From Datisca glomerata (taxonomy: Eukaryota > Streptophyta > Magnoliopsida > Cucurbitales > Datiscaceae): 64,000 bases of DNA. Shown piece by piece: positions 23,445 through 34,626 of the stretch (positions are counted from its first letter, which is position 1; each line of letters starts with the position of its first letter). The stretch is taken from assembly GCA_003255025.1 (NCBI GenBank), contig QANY01008229.1, forward strand, positions 1 through 64,000, read 5' to 3'. Below the pieces are notes generated by a model. It was not told the DNA's origin. It made no database searches and saw only the letters and a program-made list of their open reading frames with translations. Made by a program: the position numbers and the translations under genes.

Positions 23445-23681
23445 TGCTATTGGCAAAATTACCACAATGCATTTCAATAGGCTCATCAAAATTATAATCA
23501 GATAATATTTCATCATTATCATTCTCACTTTAACTGACATAATCTTTCTCTATATCACTCTCCATAGCTTCACCTCTTCCTCGTTAGAATCGCACATCCA
23601 CTCCTAATCAGAGTCACTAACAACAGAATCATTTATAACATCAATTGGATTACCGATTTCTAAATCAGGTCTAACCTCCAT
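23445..23681 (-). pseudogene. N-terminal exon of an unidentified DNA-transposon-like protein, copy 1
   Basis: An ATG at 23681 (minus) opens a frame starting MEVRPDLEIGNPIDVIND, then VVSDSD and a stop (TAG) where the duplicate copy at 28245 has a lysine codon, followed by EWMCDSNEE. The downstream reading frame also shifts relative to the duplicate. The acidic, serine-rich N-terminus, the G/C-rich leader upstream (24400-24600) and a terminal-repeat-like end at 24750 suggest a Mutator-like transposase gene, but no catalytic domain is present. The fragment ends where copia LTR sequence begins at about 23440. Confidence 0.4.
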
Positions 23682-24603
23682 CTACAAAATTAAACAGGAA
23701 CAGAAACACAAATCAAGAGAATGACTCTAAGACACACATGCTAACAGTTATTTATCAATGAAGATATTCTCCTAAGATATATTCTCATTAGGAAAGATAA
23801 ATTAACATTTCCATCATTTATACATTTCCATCAATGAAGATATTATCCTACCACGTTACTATTAATATTTTCATGTAATCATTAATATATTACTAAAATT
23901 TTATATGACATTAACTATATATTATTAGTAAAAATATATAAATTTACATACTAGTTGTATATTATTAGTACTACAATCAGTGAGTTATTATTATAATCAT
24001 ATCAAGATATTAGTATCCGTGACCATGACATTATGGTTAATGTTAAAAGGTTAGGAAATAAACTACATCTTTTAGAGTAACTACACAGAAAAATAAAGAG
24101 ATATCTAGGATTCGATTTTGCAAGGTTAAAGCTATATAGAAATTTTCAAGTATAGGAAAACCAATGAAAAGCCTGTTTGCCAAGTACTAAAGCTGACAAA
24201 AAGGGAAAAAAGTATTAAGAAAAAGCACTAGATCTACCTTGAACTCAAATTAGAAGCAAAAACTAGAGGTGGAGATTGCTCTTGAGCAGTCGCAGAAAAT
24301 TTCTTCTCTGAGCTCTATTTCTTAAAAAAAATAGCAGAGCTAGGCTAATGGAGCAATAAATAACAGTAAAAAAAGCAGAAGAAGACTGTGGATGAGCGAA
24401 TAGTGGAGATCATGGTTGTGGCAGGGTTAATGGCGGCGATCGTGGCCATGACTGGGTTAATGCCCAGAGCTCGTGACCGTGGCTGAGCTACTGACAGAGG
24501 TCGTGGCCGTTTCTCTCCCGCGATAGTAGGATGGATCTCGTGAGGGTGGATTTTGTGGGGATTTCGTGTTGGGCGTGGGTGTTAGGGTTGTGAGTGTTTT
24601 GTA

Positions 24604-24750
24604 GTGAAAGGGGTATTTGTGGGATTTCAATTAAAACTTAACAGATGTGGATGGAAAATTGACAGAGGGGAGGTTTGTGTAATAATTGAATATAGAGGGG
24701 GTGTCTGTGTAATTTAATCAAAATACAGGGGAGGTCTGTGTAATTTATCC
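24604..24750 (-). repeat. Terminal-repeat-like end of a DNA transposon, copy 1
   Basis: This is three degenerate repeats of a GAGGTCTGTGTAATTTA-type unit: GAGGTTTGTGTAATAATTG, GTGTCTGTGTAATTTAATC and GAGGTCTGTGTAATTTATCC. It ends at TTATCC at 24750. Read outward-in on the minus strand it starts GGATAAATTACACAGACC, a form common at ends of plant Mutator-like or other non-autonomous elements. The other end is not found. Related sequence occurs at 29179-29331 and 46340-46440. Confidence 0.55.
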
Positions 24751-24769
24751 AAAAAAATAACTACTAAAA

Positions 24770-25140
24770 CGTTTCAAATAGACATAAATAACTACTTGAA
24801 AGGTTCAAGTAGTCATAAACAATTACTTGAATCCTTTAAGTAGTCACATAGTGTATGAGTAATTGATTAAATAACTACTTAAACCTTTCAAATAGTCATA
24901 AACAACTACTTGGAGTGTTTAAGCAGTCATAAACAACTACTTGAACCTTGCAAGTAGTCACCTGGTGTATGCATGTTGACTGGCAAAAAAATAGATAATT
25001 ACTTGAAGAGTTCAAATAATCATAAAAAACTACTTGAATAATTCAAATAGTCACATGGTGTATGAGTGTTGACTGATAAAAAAACAATTACTTGAAAGAT
25101 TCAAGTAGTCATAAAAAACTAGTTGAACCATTCAAATAAA
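24770..25140. repeat. Palindrome array, copy in duplication 1
   Basis: About nine palindromes of the TACTTGAA-NNN-TTCAAGTA type lie within 370 bp, for example ACTACTTGAAAGGTTCAAGT at 24792. They alternate with CATAAACAA and GTCACATGGTGTATG spacers. This is the same family as 16160-17370 but with different spacers. Confidence 0.85.
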
Positions 25141-25678
25141 AGAAAAAACTCCGTTGAAAAATAAAGAAGTGGAAGAATAATAAAATTTGATTAAATTGAT
25201 TTGATATATGCATTGAGAAAGAAAAAAAATGATGAGAGAAAACAGAGATTATAAGTAGTGATGTTAAGTTAGTGGGTGAAAAATATAAAATTTTTTATTT
25301 TTAAAAAAATATATAAAAATCTTAGACGAAAAATAAAAAATATATATTTATCTTAAAAACTCATGGTTTTATAACTTACTCCTTTTAGAATCACGATCCA
25401 TTCTCTTAAAAATGGTAAGTGGTGGGTCAATGCCAATAACTTATCGTGTTACTTACACCCTTAAACTCACATAGTTTTCTCTAATTATATATTCTATTCC
25501 GAAAGATATGATTCTGGATTGCGATAAAAGAGGGTGCCTTTTTTCGTTTTGTCCTAAAATTAATTTAACCCACTCAGAACTTGGGGGTTTCTTCAGCATT
25601 CACATTTGGCAGAGGATCACCATTTGTTGCAAAGAAGAAGAATAGTTACAGAGGGTAAACTTCGTAGTCCTACTCCTT
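25141..25678. other. Non-coding tail of duplication copy 1
   Basis: The segment is A/T rich. 25450-25520 is similar to 37047-37122 (TTAAACTCACATAG, then GATTCTGGATTGC). No gene is seen. The right-hand copy of this tail (to 30262) lies directly upstream of the DC1 gene. Confidence 0.5.
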
Positions 25679-25680
25679 TT

Positions 25681-26293
25681 TTTTGTTGATGATATTCTAC
25701 TCATTGAGAATGGTGTAGAAACTCTGTCAAAAGTAAAGAATTGGTTAGCTTAGAAATTCTAAATGAAAGATTTGGAAGAAGCGATCTATGTTCTAGACAT
25801 TGTAATCCTAAGGGACAGAAAGAACAAACTATTGACACTTTCTCATGCATCTCATATTGATAAGGTGCTGGAGAGATTCTCTATGGAGAATTCTAAGAAA
25901 AAGGTCTATATGCTTCAGCAGTTGGAAGTCTCATGTATGTCATGTTGTGCACGACACCAGACATATGTTATGCAGTGGAAATTGTCAGTCGTTATCAATA
26001 GAATCAAGATTTGGAAATTGGATTGCAGTAAATCACATTCTCAAGTATCTTAGGAGAACGAGAAACTATATACTTGTTTGTTCAGTTGGAGACCTGAATC
26101 GCACTAGATATACTGATTTGGAAAGTCGATGTCCGAGTCATACACCTAGGTGATTTAACTATTATGAAGATAACGTTGGATCAGAACCTGGTTGACCCAT
26201 TTACCGAGACACTTTCTGTGAAGATGTTTGATGGTCATGTGCAAAACATGGGGTTAAGAGAGATGTCACATTTGCTTTAGGGAAAGTGGGAGA
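25681..26293 (+). pseudogene. Copia family B RT/RNase H fragment
   Basis: Starts within the RT catalytic region (VDDILLIENGVETLSKVKNW) and continues MKDLEEAIYVLDI. A large internal loss follows. RNase H pieces follow (TRHMLCSGNCQS in one frame, HILKYLRRTRNYILVCS in another). The C-terminus has QNLVDPFTETL and ends before the polypurine tract GGAAAGTGGGAGA (26281-26293). It is the same family as 40060-43790, and sits as filler between the two duplication copies. Confidence 0.8.
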
Positions 26294-26294
26294 T

Positions 26295-26796
26295 TGTTAG
26301 GGGTAATACCCTCAAAGCATGTGTATTGACATTTTTATATGAAATTTAATGAAGATTATATTTTTCTTATAATTGTTCTTTTAAATTATTATTGAATAAT
26401 TTATATAGATATTTGAAAATTTCATATTCATTAATGAGACAATGATCTTGTATTAGTACGAGAGGATTAAAATCATAGATAATGAACAAAATTGTTAACA
26501 ACATATTAAAGTATGAAATCTTTAATGAATGATCGCTAATATGATTCACTAAGAATTATGAATGCATGTGATCTAGATCTAGATCAATGTTGTGGATAGA
26601 AATCTTAGTGAATATATTTTATATAATAAGATTATATATGACAGGACATATGTGAATTAATATTTTTATCAACGTGTCATTTATCATAAATATTTAATAT
26701 ACATCAATTCGATAATCATATGTAGATCAGTCAAAATCTTGAGTAGTCATGAACTCCTATGCATGTCTACTGGATCTTTTGATTTACTCGTTAAGG
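26295..26796 (+). repeat. Copia family B LTR, truncated at 3' side
   Basis: Starts TGTTAGGGGTAATACCCTCA right after the PPT and matches the family B LTRs at 37848, 43804 and 58971. It is cut at 26796 by duplication copy 2, within the region GATTTACTCGTTAAGG. Confidence 0.85.
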
Positions 26797-27077
26797 TTTT
26801 TTTTGGTGCCATTAACGAATCTTTGTGTAAGAATTTTACAAGATCTATGAGCAAGGAGTTTGAAATGAGCATGATGGAAAAATTGAACTTCTTCTTTGGA
26901 CTACAAATTAAGAAAATGAAGGATGAGATTTTTATAAACCAAGAAAAATACACCAATGATTTGCTCAAGAAATTTGGTATGGAAAATGTGAAGGCTAGTA
27001 ATACTCCTATGAGTACCACAACAAAGCTAGACAAAGATGAGAAAGGTAAATATGACGATATAAAAAAATATTGAGGT

Positions 27078-27449
27078 ATGGTTGGATCTCTACTTTACTT
27101 AACTGCTAGTAGACTCGATATCATGTTTAATGTATATTTATGTGCTTGTTTTCAAACTTGTCCCAAAGAATCACATTTACAAGCTATTAAAAGAATTTTT
27201 AAATATTTACTTGGAACAACTAAATTTGGCATTTGGTATCCAAAATGTGATGATATTGATTTAATTGGGTATTCTGATTCAGATTTTGCTGGGAGCTTAA
27301 CTGATAGAAAAAGTACAAGTAGTACATGTCAATTTTTAGGATACTCACTTGTTCCTTGGTTTAGAAAAAAGAAAAGTTCAGTAGCACTATCAACCGCTGA
27401 AGCTGAATATATTTCTACCAGTAGTTGTTGTGCTCAAATTTTAGGATGA
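27078..27449 (+). pseudogene. Copia family A RNase H, duplicate
   Basis: RNase H of family A, starting VGSLLYLTASRLDIMF, with YSDSDFAGS and ALSTAEAEYISTSSCC. It reads through a position where copy 1 (22820) is frameshifted, so it preserves the ALSTAEAEY motif in frame. A stop follows at 27449. The RT part just upstream (26801-27074) is truncated at its 5' end by the duplication breakpoint. Confidence 0.85.
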
Positions 27450-28004
27450 AGCAAACTCTAAAAGAATTTGGTTTAGTTTTTGAAAATGTTCCTATTAGAT
27501 GTGATAATACTAGCGCAATTAATGTATCCAAAAATCATATTTTACATTCTTAGACATAATTTTATCCGCTCATGTGCAAAAAGTGGATATTTCACTAGAG
27601 TTTGTAAACACTACAAATCAACTTGCGGATATTTTCACAAAACCATTAAATGTTGAAAGTTTTTGTAAAAATAGGCTTGCTTTGGGGATTTTAGATATTA
27701 GTTAAAAAAAAATTTCTACTTACCATGTAAAGATAAAAGTATTTTATCTCATTATTATTATTTAATTCTTTTTTATGATAACGAAAGGGGAGAAAATAGA
27801 ATATGCTTAAGAATTATGTTTTTATCTTGATAGGTAAGTATATATTTAGGGGGAGTAAATTAAATTATTTCGATTAAATACATTTTTCTGTCTCAGTGGT
27901 TTGTCATCATAAAAAAGGGGGAGATTGTTAGCCCTATATTTATATGAGATAAGTTTTGATGATAACAAAACATTGACATTGCTAATAAATCTAATCAAGT
28001 TTGC

Positions 28005-28245
28005 GGATGCTATTGGCAAAATTACCACAATGGATTTCAATAGGCTCATCAAAATTATAATCAGATAATATTTCATCATTATCATTCTCACTTTAACTGA
28101 CATAATCTTTCTCTATATCACTCTCCATAGCTTCAACCTCTTCCTCGTTAGAATCGCACATCCACTCCTTATCAGAGTCACTAACAACAGAATCATTTAT
28201 AACATCAATTGGATTACCAATTTCTAAATCAGGTCTAACCTCCAT
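28005..28245 (-). pseudogene. N-terminal exon of an unidentified DNA-transposon-like protein, copy 2
   Basis: The better preserved copy. From the ATG at 28245 (minus) it reads MEVRPDLEIGNPIDVIND, then SDSDKEWMCDSNEE and VEAMESDIEKDYVS before a stop. It is strongly acidic with no zinc finger or DDE motif in the remaining part. By position, with a G/C-rich leader and a TIR-like end upstream, it may be the start of a Mutator-like transposase; that is inference. I do not recognise the protein from sequence alone. Confidence 0.4.
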
Positions 28246-29178
28246 CTATAAAATTAAACAGGAACATAAACACAAATCAAGAGAATGACTCTAAGACACA
28301 CATGCTAACATTTATTTATCAATGAAGATATTCTCCTAAGATATATTCTCATTAGGAAAGATAAATTAACATTTCCATCATTTGTACATTTCCATCAATG
28401 AAGATATTATCCTACCACGTTACTATTAATATTTTCATGTAATCATTAATATATTACTAAAATTTTATATGACATTAACTACATATTATTAGTAAAAATA
28501 TATAAATTTACATACTAGTTGTATATTATTAGTACTACAATCAGTGAGTTATTATTATAATCATATCAAGATATTAGTATCCGTGACCATGACATTATGG
28601 TTAATGTTAAAAGGTTAGGAAATAAACTACATCTTTTAGAGTAACTACACAGAAAAATAAAGAGATATCTAGGATTCGATTTTCCAAGGTTAAAACTATA
28701 TAGAAATTTTCAAGTATAGGAAAACCAATGAAAAGCCTGTTTGCCAAGTACTAAAGCTGACAAAAAGGGAAAAAAGTATTAAGAAAAAGCACTAGATCTA
28801 CCTTGAACTCAAATTAGAAGCAAAAACTAGAGGTGGAGTTTGCTCTTGAGCAGTCGCAGAAGAGAACTTCTTCTCTGAGTTCTATTTCTTAAAAAAAATA
28901 GCAGAGCTGGGCTAATGGCGCAATAAATAATAGCAAAAAAAGGCAGAAGAAGACTGTGGATGGGTGAATAGCGGAGATCATGGTTGTGACAGGGTTAATG
29001 GCGGCGATCGTGGCCATGACTGGGTTAATGCCCAGAGCTCGTGACCGTGGTTGAGCTAATGGCAGAGGTCGTGGCCGTTTCTCTCCCGCGACAGTAGGGT
29101 GGATCTCGTGAGGGTGGATTTTGTGGGGATTTCGTGTTGGGCGTGGGTGTTGGGCGTGGGTGTTAGGGTTGTGAGTGT

Positions 29179-29331
29179 TTTGTAGTGAGAGGGGTATTTG
29201 TGGGATTTCAATTAAAACTTAACAGATGTGGATGGAAAATTAACAGAGGGGAGGTTTGTGTAATAATTGAATATAGATGGGGTGTCTGTGTAATTTAATC
29301 AAAATACAGGGGAGGTCTGTGTAATTTATCC
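29179..29331 (-). repeat. Terminal-repeat-like end of a DNA transposon, copy 2
   Basis: Duplicate of 24604-24750, with the same three GTCTGTGTAATTTA-type units ending TTATCC at 29331. Confidence 0.55.
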
Positions 29332-29344
29332 AAAAAAATAACTA

Positions 29345-29715
29345 CTAAAACGTTTCAAATAGACATAAATAACTACTTGAAATGTTCAAGTAGTCATAAA
29401 CAATTACTTGAATCCTTTAAGTAGTCACATAGTGTATGAGTAATTGATTAAAAAAATAACTACTTGAACCTTTCAAATAGTCATAAACAACTACTTGAAG
29501 TGTTTAAGCAGTCATAAACAACTACTTGAACCTTGCAAGTAGTCACATGGTGTATGCATGTTGACTGGCAAAAAAACAGATAATTACTTGAAGAGTTCAA
29601 ATAATCATAAAAACTACTTGAATAATTCAAATAGTCACATGGTGTATGCATGTTGACTGACAAAAAAATAATGACTTGAAAGGTTCAAGTAGTCATAAAA
29701 AACTAGTTGAACCAT
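29345..29715. repeat. Palindrome array, copy in duplication 2
   Basis: Duplicate of 24770-25140, with the same order of palindromes and scattered substitutions, for example GGCAAAAAAACAGATAATTA against AAAAAATAGATAATTA. Confidence 0.85.
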
Positions 29716-30262
29716 TCAAATAAAAGAAAAAACTCTGTTGAAAAATAAAGAAGTGGAAGAATAATAAAATTTGATTAAATTGATTTGATATATGCATTGA
29801 GAAAGAAAAAAAATGATGAGAGAAGATAGGGATTATAAGTAGTGATGTTAAGTTAGTGGGTGAGAAATATAAAATTTTTTATTTTTAAAAAAATATATAA
29901 AAATCTTAGACGAAAAATAAAAGATATATATTTATCTTAAAAACCCATGGTTGTATAACTTACTCCTTTTAGAATCACGATCTATTCTCTTAAAAATGGT
30001 AGGTGGTGGGCCAAAGCCAATAACTTATCGTGTTACTTACACCCTTAAACTCACATAGTTTTCTCTAATTATATATTCTATTCCGAAAGATATGATTCTG
30101 GATTGCGATAAAAGAGGGTGCCTTTTTTCGTTTTGTCCTAAAATTAATTTAACCCACTCAGAACTTGGGGGTTTCTTCAGCATTCACATTTGGCAGAGGA
30201 TCACCATTTGTTGCAAAGAAGAAGAATAGTTACAGAGGGTAAACTTCGTAGTCCTACTCCTT

Positions 30263-30474
30263 TATTTGCTTCCCGATCTTGTTTCTTTATATGGCAACCG
30301 TGATTTATTTACTTCATCTTTAACACAATTGGATATGAGAGTTTTCTTTTACGGATATTGTTCGACATGTGTGTTTCATTGGCAGTTGTAATTTCAAGTT
30401 TTGTCCACTCTGCTTATACTGAAACTCTCACTCACTAATTCTTTAGGAAGAGTGACATTTTAGACAAGAGAAAG
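30263..30474 (+). promoter_or_regulatory. Upstream region of the DC1 gene (possible 5'-UTR intron end)
   Basis: The unique sequence between the duplication end and the ATG contains a TATA-like TTTATATGG at 30287. Close to the gene there is a CTAAT branch-like element (30435-30439) followed by TTTAG (30442-30446), a plausible 3' splice acceptor 29 bases before the start codon. The DC1 pseudogene at 5277 also has an acceptor-like TTTTGCAG near its ATG. No transcript evidence is available, so this is a weak inference. Confidence 0.3.
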
Positions 30475-32891
30475 ATGGATCAGCTCCAACACTTACATGA
30501 CCATCCTTTGCTCTTCAATGAAGAGTATTCAGAAGATTGGGCTGAGAGTCAAGTATTTTGCTGGGCATGCGAGGATGCAGTAATATCTGGACCTTTATAC
30601 AACTGCTCTGAGTGCTACTTCTACCTTCATAAATCATGCGCTGAGCTACCTATGAAATGGGAGCATTCTTTTCATTCTGAACATCCTCTTATTCTCTTTA
30701 CAAAGTCACCTTATGGAGGGGGATATTCTTGTAATGCTTGCCGGCAAGTTCGCAAGAGCTTTGTTTACCATTGTGGTGATTGCCAATTTGATCTGGATAT
30801 AAGATGTGCTCTTTTGGGTCCAAAAGCTAGTTCTATTAAGAGGAAAGGAGACACCGAGTTTCTACATTTCAGCCATGGGCATCCCTTGATCTTCAAGAAT
30901 GACCCACCACAAAATATTGAAGAGGAAGAAGAAGATGTAGTTTGCTCAGGTTGTAAGAGAGTAATTTCTGATCCTTTCTATTATGATTGCAATCAGTGTG
31001 TGTTTCAGCTTCATAAATCATGTGCTGAGCTACCACGCCTTGCGCACCTACCCATCCATCCCCAACACCCTCTTCTCTTATTTAAAAACGATTATGAAAT
31101 CTGTACTCGTTGTTTTCAACCAAGAGATGTACTTTTCTATGAATGCAAAACATGTCAATTTTATGTCGACATTGGATGTGCTCTACTACAACCCGACACA
31201 TGTTGCATAACAAGAAGAGGAAACGGGGATCAGATTGAACATTTCAGCCATAATTGTTCATTGACTTTAGATGAAGAAGTGCAAAAATATGCAGGTGAAG
31301 AACATAATTGCAATGTATGTGGGGAACTAGTTTCAGCTCCTTACTATAATTGCTCAAAATGCAAATTAAGCATTCATAAATCCTGCGCCGAGCTACCAAG
31401 TGTCATAAAATGCAACTTGCATATTACAGATCACTCTCTTTTTCTCTTTCCGAGTGAAAATTATTCATGCAACAATTGTGGATCATTCAAATTGCAGAAA
31501 TTCTGTTATTGTTGCGTCCAATGTAATTTTTATCTCGACATTAAGTGTTCATTATCATCTCCCAATGCTGAAGAAAATCATCAACATGATTTCATTAGGT
31601 TCCAAAAGAAAATGGATTTCACTTGTCAAGTTTGTGGCAAAGAAGACAAAGTATGCCCTTGGCTATGTGCGATCTGTCATCTCTTTGCTCACAGAGAATG
31701 TGCTCAATCACCGAAAATGCTCAAAATAAGACAACATCATCACAAACTCAATCTTATTTACTCTTTAAGTGAAGTCCACGACCAACCAGACAACATTGTC
31801 TGCAAACTCTGTTACAAGAAGGTGAATTCTGAATATGCAGCCTACTATTGTGTCAAATGCAATTATGCAGCTCACCTGGATTGTGGAATAAAGAGAAGAA
31901 TTGTGTTTGTAGAAGGTGCATTTGACGAAGAAAACTATGGCCCGGATACATCCATAGAGTTACTATCCAACAAGTTTGACAAATTCATGAATGACTTTGT
32001 CTTTGAGACAAAGTTGGAAGAACACGAAAGAGGCCAAAGGTTGGAACATTTTAGCCATGAACATTCTTTGACACTTGCTGATGGAAAACTTACAATTAGA
32101 AAACATTGTGATGGATGTGCACGACCTATACTGCTCCTCATTATAGCTGTGGTGAATGCAATTTTTATCTCCATAGGACCTGCGGTGAAATACCTATACA
32201 TATTCAACATCCACTCCATTCTCACTCTCTTGACCTCATGTCAACGCATTTGACGAAGGAACGATTTTCGTTTAAGTGTAGTGCCTGTGAGGGTCAGTTC
32301 CATGGTTTTGGATACATGTGTAGAGATTGTAACTACGTACTTGACATCCGATGTGCTTCGGTAGGGGAGAAACTTAAGCATCCACTTCACCAACACTTTT
32401 TGTTCACTCCTACAAGAAATGATGAAAAATGCAGTGCTTGTGGGACTGAATCAAAATTTATATTGGTATGTCCGGAGTGTGATAATTTTGCCTTGGACTA
32501 TAGATGTGCTACTCTACCACAGGTGGTTAGACATAGATATGACAAACATCTCCTCAAACTAACAAACATCACTAGAAACGACTCTGATGAATATTATTGT
32601 GAAATTTGTGAGGAAGAAAGAGATCCAAACAATTGGTATTACTATTGTAAAGAATGTGATTTCTCTGCTCATCCTCATTGCCTTCTTGGAGATTATCCAT
32701 ATTTAAAGCGTGGAATCACTTGGCAATATCAATTTCACTCGCATCCTCTCACTCTTGTTGAAGAGAGCACCAGGAACTATGCTAACTGTGAGGGATGCAG
32801 TAAGAAATGTTATAGCTTATCGGTGGAATGTGCTCCCTGCAAATTCCAAGTCCATTATGATTGTACTTGGTGGATGAACTGGAGATGGTAG
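30475..32891 (+). CDS. DC1-domain (C1-type Cys/His-rich) protein, one-base frameshift near 32130
   Basis: This single-exon plant gene encodes about 800 residues made of roughly thirteen DC1 units. Each has the pattern H-x-HPL...CxxC...Y.C..C.F.LH..CA that binds two zinc ions. Examples are HDHPLLF/CSECYFYLHKSC (residues 8-54), HPLILF/CGDCQFDLDIRC, HPLIFK/CNQCVFQLHKSC and HHHKLNLIY/CVKCNYAAHLDC. The first frame (30475-32253) is open for 592 codons, but after GCARPI the domain continues in another frame that starts about 32125 and ends at 32891. The pseudogene at about 3395 has the sequence CCCATCACTGCTCC where this gene has CCTATACTGCTCC, so one base has been lost (or misread). Family members are implicated in stress and hormone signalling. 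The start is supported by the matching start of the paralogue. Confidence 0.85.
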
Positions 32892-34626
32892 TGGTAAAGG
32901 GAAGAAGTTTAGGCTTTGTAATAAGTTTGATTGTTTATATTACTATTTGATTATGTCTGTAGTTTGATGGATCTTTAGCTGGTGAATGAAAGTCCGGTTG
33001 TTTTATCATTTTATTTTATTTCAACTAAATTATACTTTGGTCCATCAAGATGATTTACTAATCCTTTGACTGCACTCACCCAATTAATCCCTGAAAATTT
33101 TCTTTCAATCTACTATCTCAGGCCTTTATAAATATCATCAAACACACACATGTGTGTGTCTATATATATGTGTATTGTCTATGTTTTTTCCAAGTCAAAT
33201 GCTGAAGGAGACATGGCTTGTGGGGAAGAGTCTCTCTGGAAAGAGTGTAAATTCAATTATCATGGGCTGGATATGAAGGTGCTTGAAAGAAACCTTTCCT
33301 TTGTTCAAGTTTGGCAGTGAGTAGGAGATGGAAAAAGTGGAATGTTGGAGACCTTGGAATTCTAATGGGTATTTAATTATGCTGAAAAGATATGAATCTG
33401 GTTTACAACCTTCTGAGATAGCTTTTTCACTGTCCCTATATGGATTCAAATTCAGGATCTCCCTCCAGATTGGGTTATTGAACCTGCTATTAAAAAGAAC
33501 GCAAGTTTGATAGGGGATATGATTAAAATTGATGCATACAATATGGAAGGGTGTCTTGTAAGGTCTGTGAGAGTGAAAATCAATGTCAGTTTGATAGTCA
33601 GTTGAAGGCAGGGGTTTGGACAAGGAGAAAGGAGAAAGCACCTATTTGGATAAGGAGAAGGGAGAAAACACTTGTTATATGGAGCGGCAAGGTTTGGGGA
33701 ACAGATTGATAGTTCAAGCTTTAAGGGATGCTATTTTCCTTTATGATCTCCAATACTGTGAATGCTGTGAATGACTGAAACAAAGACTAAGAAGCAGAAA
33801 GCTGAAAGGTAGAAATGGCAGTTTGATTTCATGCATATTGTAGATCCTGTGTGACTTTCTGGAGGTGTGTTGGTCTGTGGAAGCATAATGTCTGTGTCAC
33901 TTGTATGGCCGATACAAATATCTTGATTTACATGACTATTAAAGATATTGGGACAGTTAGCTTTGTTTATGGCGGTAGAGATGCGGGAGTGAGATGATCT
34001 GATTTTTATACACTGTAAAAAAAATCAAATGGCAGCTTATTTTTCACCTTGGATTATAGTTGGCGATTTTAATGAAATGTGTTATGCAGAAATGAAAAGG
34101 AAGGGGAATAGAATTTGACTTTAGAAGGGCTCAAAAGTTCAGGAATCTTACGAATAACTGTGAAGTTCATGATGTCAAGGCAAAGGGGTGCTACTATATA
34201 TGGACGAATAGTAGGGATTGTATGGTGCTTATCCAAGAAAGATTGCACATAATGTTTGTCAATGTTGTTGTGTTAGATGCTTTCCTCAGATTGGAAGTGC
34301 AAGTTCCTCCAAACATTCGCTCAGACCTGAACTTGTTGGTTTTGAGCCTTGATCCTGAAAAGATAAGCAGAAAGAAAAAGTTGTCTGGGAAGAGAGTGCT
34401 TAAAAAGAAGCTGGATGAGAGTTGGAGGAAGGAAGAAATATATTGGTGGCAAGAGGGGTTCTTTCATATCAAAAAGAAAAAGATGGATAGAAAAGGTAGT
34501 ATGGCCATTAAAATTAAGACGGCCAAAAACCTTATGATAGTCATTTGGTCTTTTGAAGGAGATTTGCTTGAAAAGATGGGTTTTGATAGAAGCGTTGTGT
34601 TTCTGATCATGAAATGTGTAACCTTT

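Larger units (their letters stand above)
22238..25678. repeat. Segmental duplication, copy 1
   Basis: This segment and 26797-30262 are near-identical along their length: the 3' part of copia A, a DNA-transposon fragment, a TIR-like end, a palindrome array, and a tail ending in TTCGTAGTCCTACTCC. Left junction: TTTTGGTGCC at 22242 pairs with 26801. Right junction: GTCCTACTCC at 25667 pairs with 30251. The offset grows from 4559 to 4584 through small indels. Single-base differences and short indels separate the copies, so the duplication is not very recent. Confidence 0.92.
26797..30262. repeat. Segmental duplication, copy 2
   Basis: Partner of 22238-25678. It begins in the RT/RNase H region of copia A (ORFs 26739-27074 and 27078-27449 correspond to 22159-22401 and 22519-22824), and includes the LTR start at about 27920, the DNA-transposon fragment, TIR-like end and palindrome array. 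This copy runs into the DC1 gene's upstream region, whereas copy 1 runs into copia B. Confidence 0.92.
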
